Positions 6,070 through 10,658 of a stretch of DNA of 10,658 bases are shown here, piece after piece. The notes under the pieces were generated by a model. That model was not told where the DNA came from, searched no databases, and saw only the letters and a program-made list of their open reading frames with translations. The translations under genes were made by a program, and so were the position numbers. The DNA comes from Ruminococcus sp. (GTDB lineage Bacteria; Bacillota; Clostridia; Oscillospirales; Ruminococcaceae), in contig JAIDNR010000451.1 of NCBI GenBank assembly GCA_029063695.1, positions 1 to 10,658 of the forward strand, given 5' to 3'. Every line of letters starts with the position of its first letter. The first letter of the stretch is position 1.

Positions 6070-8478
6070 ATGGCTAATTCAAACACAACCGCTATTATGG
6101 ATAAAATCAAAACTGATTTTCCCAAAAAACTTCAGGCTCTTTACAGTGTAACACCTGAAGAAGCTTCCGATAAGCAGGTATATCAGGTTCTTTCCTCTAT
6201 TGTCGTTGATATTCTTAGTGCAAAGAGACAGAGCTTTGTCAACCACACTCATTCTGTAGGAGGCAAGCAGATTTATTATCTTTCTATGGAATTCCTTATG
6301 GGACGTTCACTCAAAACAAGTCTCTATAACCTTGAAATTGCCGATGAAGTTCGTGCTATGCTCAAAAAGCACACAATCAATCTTGACAAGGTATTTGACC
6401 ACGAACCCGATGCAGGTCTCGGAAACGGTGGTCTCGGCAGACTTGCTGCCTGCTATCTTGACGGTCTTGCTACAACAGGTTTCCCTGCAATGGGTTACTC
6501 CCTCTGCTATGAGTATGGTATTTTCCAGCAGAAGCTTGAAGATGGCTGGCAGACCGAACTTCCCGACAACTGGCTTCCAGGCGGAAGCGTTTGGCTTGTT
6601 CCCAAGCCCGAACTTTCAATTGATATTCATTTTGAAGGTGAAATTCAGGAATATTGGGATAATCAGTACCACTATATCTCTCATGTAAACTACAACACCG
6701 TTGTTGCAACTCCATATGATATGTACGTTGCAGGTTATGGCGGAGAGGGCATTTCTGTACTCCGTCTCTGGTCAGCTAAAGCACCAAGCTTTAACATGAG
6801 TGAATTTAATGAGGGCAACTATGCAAAAGCTCTTGCACAGAATGCAACAGCAAATGCTATTTCAAAGATTCTTTACCCTAATGACAATCATGCAGAAGGC
6901 AAGGGACTCCGACTCAGACAGCAGTATTTCCTCTGTGCGGCATCAATCGGCGATATTGTAAATAGTCATATGATGATTTATGGTACACTCGAAAATCTTG
7001 CCGATAAGGTTGCAATTCACATCAATGATACTCACCCGACTCTTGCAATTCCTGAACTTATGCGTGTTCTTCTTGATGACTGCGGATATACATGGGAAAA
7101 ATCATGGGATATTGTTACAAAGACATTCGCTTACACTAACCACACTGTTATGGCAGAAGCTCTTGAAAAGTGGGACGTTAACCTTGTAAGAACAGTTATT
7201 CCGAGAATCTTCTCTATCATTGTTGAAATCAACAACAGATACTGTCAGGAACTTATGGAGAAAAACGGCAACGACAGTGCAAAGACAACAAGAATGTCAA
7301 TTATCAAGGATAACATGATTCACATGGCTACTCTCTGTGTTGTTGCTTCACACAGCGTAAACGGCGTATCAAAGCTTCATTCTGAAATTATCAAGGAATC
7401 CGTATTCAATGATGAATACAACAACACTCCCGAAAAATTCAAGAATGTCACAAATGGTATCGCATACAGAAGATGGCTCTATCAGTCAAATCCGGGACTT
7501 ACAAATCTTCTTACCGAAACAATCGGCGACAAATTCATCAAGGACGGCTCAGAACTCGAAAAGTTCCGTGCATTTGAAAATGATGATACCGTTCTTGCAA
7601 AGCTCATGGACGTAAAGCAGGAAAACAAGAAGAAATTCGCAAAATATGTCAAGTCACAGTCGGGAATTATCCTTGATACTGACAGAATTTTCGACGTTCA
7701 GGTCAAGCGTCTCCATGAATACAAGAGACAGCACCTCAATGTTATGAATATTCTTGCCGATTATTCATATCTTCTTGCAAATCCCGATGCTCCGTTTACA
7801 CCTAAGACTTATATCTTTGCCGCAAAGGCTGCTCCGGGTTACTATCTTGCAAAGCAGATTATCAAGATGATTTGGGCAATCTCCGAGGAAATCAGAAAGA
7901 ATCCAAAAATCAACAGGAAACTTCAGGTTGTATTCCTTGAAAACTACTGTGTAACACTTTCAGAACATCTCATGCCAGCATCTGATATTTCTGAGCAGAT
8001 TTCACTTGCAGGTACAGAGGCATCAGGTACAGGAAACATGAAGTTCATGCTTAATGGTGCAGTTACTCTCGGTACTCTTGATGGTGCTAACATCGAAATC
8101 AAGGAAGCCGCAGGCGATGATAACATCGTTATTTTTGGTATGACAACTCCCGAAGTCAATGCACTCAAAGCAAGAGGATACAATCCTATTGACTACTTCA
8201 ATTCCGACGGAAGAATCAAGGAAACTATCGAGCGTATGTATCATGGAATCAACGGCTGCACCTTCAATGACGTTGCAAATTCACTCAAAGACCGTGACCC
8301 GTATATGGTTCTTGCCGATTTCGACAGCTACCGCAAGGCACAGGCTTATATCACTGAATGCTACAACGACAAGAAGAAGTGGGCTAAGATGTCACTCAAC
8401 AACATCGCAGGTGCAGGAATCTTCTCTGCTGACCGTGCTGTTACGGAATATGCTGACAATATCTGGCATCTCCGCTAA
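6070..8478 (+). CDS. glgP: Glycogen/starch/maltodextrin phosphorylase (GT35)
   Basis: The enzyme removes terminal glucose from alpha-1,4-glucan chains with phosphate, releasing glucose-1-phosphate, in the cytoplasm. Its 802 residues match bacterial members of the family. Visible blocks are KQIYYLSMEFLMGRSL (66-81), EPDAGLGNGGLGRLAACYLDG (112-132), INDTHPTLAIPELMR (318-332), NVTNGIAYRRW (459-469), QVKRLHEYKRQ (544-554) and the pyridoxal-phosphate signature EASGTGNMKFMLNGA (650-664), in which K658 is the cofactor lysine. All expected blocks are intact, with no frameshift. GGAG at 6059-6062 lies 7 bases before the ATG. It has its own promoter (5921-5949) and terminator (8497-8531) and is followed 102 bases later by a GH13 enzyme on the same strand, which fits joint breakdown of glycogen or imported maltodextrins. 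Substrate preference (glycogen against maltodextrin) cannot be read from the sequence. Confidence 0.97.
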   Translation: MANSNTTAIMDKIKTDFPKKLQALYSVTPEEASDKQVYQVLSSIVVDILSAKRQSFVNHTHSVGGKQIYYLSMEFLMGRSLKTSLYNLEIADEVRAMLKKHTINLDKVFDHEPDAGLGNGGLGRLAACYLDGLATTGFPAMGYSLCYEYGIFQQKLEDGWQTELPDNWLPGGSVWLVPKPELSIDIHFEGEIQEYWDNQYHYISHVNYNTVVATPYDMYVAGYGGEGISVLRLWSAKAPSFNMSEFNEGNYAKALAQNATANAISKILYPNDNHAEGKGLRLRQQYFLCAASIGDIVNSHMMIYGTLENLADKVAIHINDTHPTLAIPELMRVLLDDCGYTWEKSWDIVTKTFAYTNHTVMAEALEKWDVNLVRTVIPRIFSIIVEINNRYCQELMEKNGNDSAKTTRMSIIKDNMIHMATLCVVASHSVNGVSKLHSEIIKESVFNDEYNNTPEKFKNVTNGIAYRRWLYQSNPGLTNLLTETIGDKFIKDGSELEKFRAFENDDTVLAKLMDVKQENKKKFAKYVKSQSGIILDTDRIFDVQVKRLHEYKRQHLNVMNILADYSYLLANPDAPFTPKTYIFAAKAAPGYYLAKQIIKMIWAISEEIRKNPKINRKLQVVFLENYCVTLSEHLMPASDISEQISLAGTEASGTGNMKFMLNGAVTLGTLDGANIEIKEAAGDDNIVIFGMTTPEVNALKARGYNPIDYFNSDGRIKETIERMYHGINGCTFNDVANSLKDRDPYMVLADFDSYRKAQAYITECYNDKKKWAKMSLNNIAGAGIFSADRAVTEYADNIWHLR

Positions 8479-8496
8479 GATTTAACTCAGAATCCG

Positions 8497-8531
8497 AAAG
8501 GGAACGAATTATTTCAGTCCGTTCCCTTTTT
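8497..8531 (+). terminator. Intrinsic terminator after glgP
   Basis: AAAGGGAACG (8497-8506) pairs with CGTTCCCTTT (8520-8529) as a 10-bp stem with a 13-base loop, and the T-run continues to 8531. It starts 18 bases after the glgP stop. No strong promoter is visible in the 50 bases before the next gene, so that gene may depend on read-through. Confidence 0.85.
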
Positions 8532-8580
8532 GTGATGTTAAGAAAACTTACAAAAATATTTTTGATTATGGAGAAAAATT

Positions 8581-10467
8581 ATGAAACCTATTTATGATAC
8601 ATGGAATTTAGACTATAAATCCATTTTCGGTGCTATCAGACAGTTTGAAACCTGTCATTTTTCTATAAGACTTTCCAAAGATATACGTCCTGACTTTCCG
8701 CCTGTAATGGTACTTTTCCGTACAGGATTCAAAGAACGTTTCCTGCCGATGAATGTGACTGCCGAAGAAAAGGACTGCTTTGTATATTCATGCGAATACA
8801 CACCACGCTACTGCGATATTCATTACTACTACTTCTCATATACAAGTGGCGGAACAAGATATTACATCAAAAAAGTCAACTGTCACGAGGGAGATGTGCA
8901 GGATGGCGGACTTTTTCAGCTTACAGTATATGCAAGTGATTACAACACGCCTGATTTTCTCAAAGGCGGAGTTATGTACCAGATTTTCCCCGACAGATTC
9001 TGTAAAAGCGATAAAGTTCACGAGAATATTCCTAACGGACGTATTCTGCGTGATGACTGGGACGGTACACCTTTATACAAGCCTGACCACAACGGTCATG
9101 TATGGAACAATGACTATTTCGGCGGAGATTTTGCTGGTATACAGTCAAAATTGCAGTACCTTAAAAATCTCGGTGTAACCTGCATCTATCTCAATCCGAT
9201 TTTTGAATCACACGAAAATCACAGATATAATACTGCCGATTACATGAATGCAGACCCGCTTCTCGGTACCAATGACGAATTTGAGGAACTCTGCACAGAA
9301 GCAAAAAAATACGGCATTTCCGTAATTCTTGACGGTGTATTTTCACATACAGGTGCAGACAGCCGTTACTTCAATAAGTTCGGACGCTATAAAGACGAAC
9401 CCGGTGCATATCAGTCAAAGGAAAGCAGATATTATGAATGGTACAGCTTTATAAATTATCCCGAAACTTATGAGGCATGGTGGGGAATTGATACACTTCC
9501 TAATGTATGGGAAAACAATGAGGCATACACAGAGTTTATCTGCGGTGATGAGGGTGTACTTCACTATTGGCTCAGCAAAGGTGCTGCCGGATTCCGTCTT
9601 GATGTTGCCGACGAACTTCCCGACAAGTTCCTTAATAACCTGAGAAAATCAGTCAAGAGATACGGAGATGACAAAATCATAATCGGAGAAGTTTGGGAAG
9701 ATGCATCAAATAAGGAAAGCTATGGCATAAAGAGACGTTATCTTCTCGGAGAACAGCTTGATTCAGTAATGAACTATCCGTTCCGTGAGGCTATCATAAA
9801 CTTTGTCAAAGGCGGCACTCCCAGAGACTTTATCTATTCTATCATGACTATTCTTGAAAATTATCCCAAACCGTCTGTTGATATACTCATGAACTTCGTT
9901 TCAACTCATGATATTGAACGTGCTATAAACCGTCTCGCCGGTGACTACTGCGACGATAAGAGCAAGGACTGGATGGCTGAAAATTATCTTTCTCATGAAC
10001 AGTATGAAAAAGGCAAGAATATGCTCAAATCCGCTATGGCACTCATGTTCTTCCTGCCGGGCGTTCCAAGCATTTACTACGGAGATGAAGCAGGATTGCA
10101 GGGCTACAAAGACCCGTTCAACCGCCGCTGTTATCCATGGGGAAATGAGGACCACGAGCTTATCAGCTATGTTTCGGAACTAAGCCGTGTAAGAAAATCT
10201 ATTCCCAATATGAAAGATGGCAGAACTTATTTTGTAATCAATGACGGACAGACAGTTGACGAACGTGTTATTGCATTCACAAGACAGGGCGATGTTGATT
10301 ATATCATTTTTGTCAACAGAACAGAAGATACTGTAAAAATCAAAAATATCTCACAGATTCTTGACCGTTTCAAGGATTTTGAGGAGTTCAATGGTGAATT
10401 TTCTGATGACTGTGTAACTGTTGCACCTTATGGATATACAATTATCAAGGCAACATTCGTACACTGA
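8581..10467 (+). CDS. Cytoplasmic GH13 alpha-glucan hydrolase, neopullulanase/cyclomaltodextrinase-like
   Basis: This 628-residue GH13 enzyme lacks a signal peptide, so it should act on internal or imported alpha-glucans. An N-terminal beta domain of the CBM34 or E-set type covers about 1-120, the catalytic barrel about 125-540, and a C-terminal beta domain the rest. The barrel opens with VMYQIFPDRF (131-140). Conserved region I is DGVFSHTG (251-258). Region II is GFRLDVADE, with the nucleophile D341 and R339. Region III is IIIGEVWED, with the acid/base E370. Region IV is FVSTHDIER, with H443 and D444. WWGIDTLPNVW (300-310) sits where neopullulanases carry their MPKLN-type region. The catalytic triad is complete, so it should be active. 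The Asn usual in regions I and IV is Ser and Thr. GGAG (8570-8573) lies 7 bases before the ATG. Specificity among neopullulanase, cyclomaltodextrinase and maltogenic amylase is not decided. Confidence 0.93.
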   Translation: MKPIYDTWNLDYKSIFGAIRQFETCHFSIRLSKDIRPDFPPVMVLFRTGFKERFLPMNVTAEEKDCFVYSCEYTPRYCDIHYYYFSYTSGGTRYYIKKVNCHEGDVQDGGLFQLTVYASDYNTPDFLKGGVMYQIFPDRFCKSDKVHENIPNGRILRDDWDGTPLYKPDHNGHVWNNDYFGGDFAGIQSKLQYLKNLGVTCIYLNPIFESHENHRYNTADYMNADPLLGTNDEFEELCTEAKKYGISVILDGVFSHTGADSRYFNKFGRYKDEPGAYQSKESRYYEWYSFINYPETYEAWWGIDTLPNVWENNEAYTEFICGDEGVLHYWLSKGAAGFRLDVADELPDKFLNNLRKSVKRYGDDKIIIGEVWEDASNKESYGIKRRYLLGEQLDSVMNYPFREAIINFVKGGTPRDFIYSIMTILENYPKPSVDILMNFVSTHDIERAINRLAGDYCDDKSKDWMAENYLSHEQYEKGKNMLKSAMALMFFLPGVPSIYYGDEAGLQGYKDPFNRRCYPWGNEDHELISYVSELSRVRKSIPNMKDGRTYFVINDGQTVDERVIAFTRQGDVDYIIFVNRTEDTVKIKNISQILDRFKDFEEFNGEFSDDCVTVAPYGYTIIKATFVH

Positions 10468-10527
10468 AAAATTTTCCTGATATTTAAGATTATTTTAAGG
10501 AAGATAATATATAATATAGGAGGATTA

Positions 10528-10608
10528 ATGAAATCCCCCAATTCCCCTTCTATTATAATTTTTTTGAAAGGCTGTATTTTTTCTGATACAGCCGATTCTT
10601 TTTGTTGA
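10528..10608 (+). CDS. Possible 26-codon small ORF across the terminator (doubtful)
   Basis: A perfect AGGAGG (10518-10523) lies 4 bases before an ATG opening a 26-codon frame (starts MKSPNSPSIIIFLKGC, ends TGA at 10606-10608). The frame runs through the hairpin at 10570-10593, so most transcripts would probably end inside it. Either the binding site is fortuitous, or it is a leader-type peptide whose translation would affect the hairpin. I see no family and no composition that argues for a conserved protein. Confidence 0.25.
   Translation: MKSPNSPSIIIFLKGCIFSDTADSFC
10570..10603 (+). terminator. Intrinsic terminator after the GH13 gene
   Basis: GGCTGTAT (10570-10577) and ATACAGCC (10586-10593) form a perfect 8-bp stem with an 8-base loop. 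It is followed by GATTCTTTTTG, a T-run at 10597-10603. It lies about 100 bases after the GH13 stop codon and just before the next promoter. Confidence 0.82.
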
Positions 10609-10633
10609 CAAATACTATGACATGAGATATAAT
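10605..10633 (+). promoter_or_regulatory. Perfect-consensus sigma-A promoter facing out of the window
   Basis: TTGACA (10605-10610), exactly 17 bp, TATAAT (10628-10633). Transcription would start near 10640 and run off the right edge, so the gene it serves is not visible. Full-consensus promoters are often found before stable RNA or other highly expressed genes. The bases after about 10637 resemble sequencing adapter and should not be used to judge the transcript start. Confidence 0.8.
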
Positions 10634-10636
10634 GTA

Positions 10637-10658
10637 TTATAAACATCTGACGCTGCCG
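10637..10658 (-). other. Probable Illumina Nextera adapter remnant at the contig end
   Basis: The last 16 bases, ACATCTGACGCTGCCG (10643-10658), equal part of the reverse complement of the Nextera Read 1 transposase adapter. The match extends left to 10637 with one mismatch (A for C at 10642). This is known from the adapter's published sequence and points to untrimmed adapter rather than genome. Confidence 0.88.

Noticed and set aside
8159..8485. 108-codon plus-strand frame overlapping the end of glgP
   Set aside because: It overlaps the conserved glgP reading frame in another phase and has no independent signal or recognisable protein features.
1..10658. CRISPR arrays, insertion sequences, tRNA or rRNA genes
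   Set aside because: No evenly spaced direct repeats, transposase-like protein, terminal inverted repeats, cloverleaf or rRNA-like segment was seen on reading the window.

Overview
The window looks like a chromosomal segment from a low-GC, Gram-positive anaerobe of the Clostridia. The reasons are an AT-rich sequence, strong AGGAG-type ribosome binding sites, sigma-A promoters close to consensus, TTG and GTG starts, and cytoplasmic alpha-glucan phosphorylase plus GH13 genes. A Ruminococcus-like (Oscillospiraceae) source is an inference from protein flavour, not a demonstrated identity. The right edge is very probably a contig end, because the last ~22 bases resemble an Illumina Nextera adapter.

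Left half, minus strand, read from right to left: (i) a membrane protein with a signal-peptidase (S26)-like extracytoplasmic domain that lacks the catalytic residues and has a ~225-residue charged cytoplasmic tail (4414-5619); (ii) a membrane-anchored cyclophilin-like protein whose active site has been lost (3563-4357); (iii) after a pair of hairpins and a near-consensus promoter, a lipoprotein carrying two tandem cyclophilin-type prolyl isomerase domains (1858-3408); (iv) murA, the first committed enzyme of peptidoglycan synthesis (493-1794, TTG start); (v) a small AT-rich gene of unknown function (67-432, GTG start). Genes i-ii and iii-iv each look like one transcription unit. Three adjacent genes thus concern the outer face of the membrane, and two of them encode enzyme folds without their catalytic residues.

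Centre, 5620-6069: a 450-base divergent intergenic region with one good promoter facing each way. The rightward promoter is surrounded by several palindromes and followed by a ~110-base leader with two hairpins.

Right half, plus strand: glgP (6070-8478), a PLP-dependent glycogen/maltodextrin phosphorylase, ends at a clear terminator and is followed by a cytoplasmic GH13 neopullulanase/cyclomaltodextrinase-like enzyme (8581-10467). Together they would take glycogen or imported maltodextrins to glucose-1-phosphate and small sugars: the phosphorylase shortens linear chains and the GH13 enzyme cuts internal or branched linkages. A terminator at 10570-10603 follows, and then a perfect-consensus promoter (TTGACA, 17 bp, TATAAT) points out of the window.

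No rRNA, tRNA, CRISPR array, insertion sequence or phage gene was seen. The most interesting material is the pseudo-signal-peptidase / pseudo-cyclophilin / double-cyclophilin cluster.
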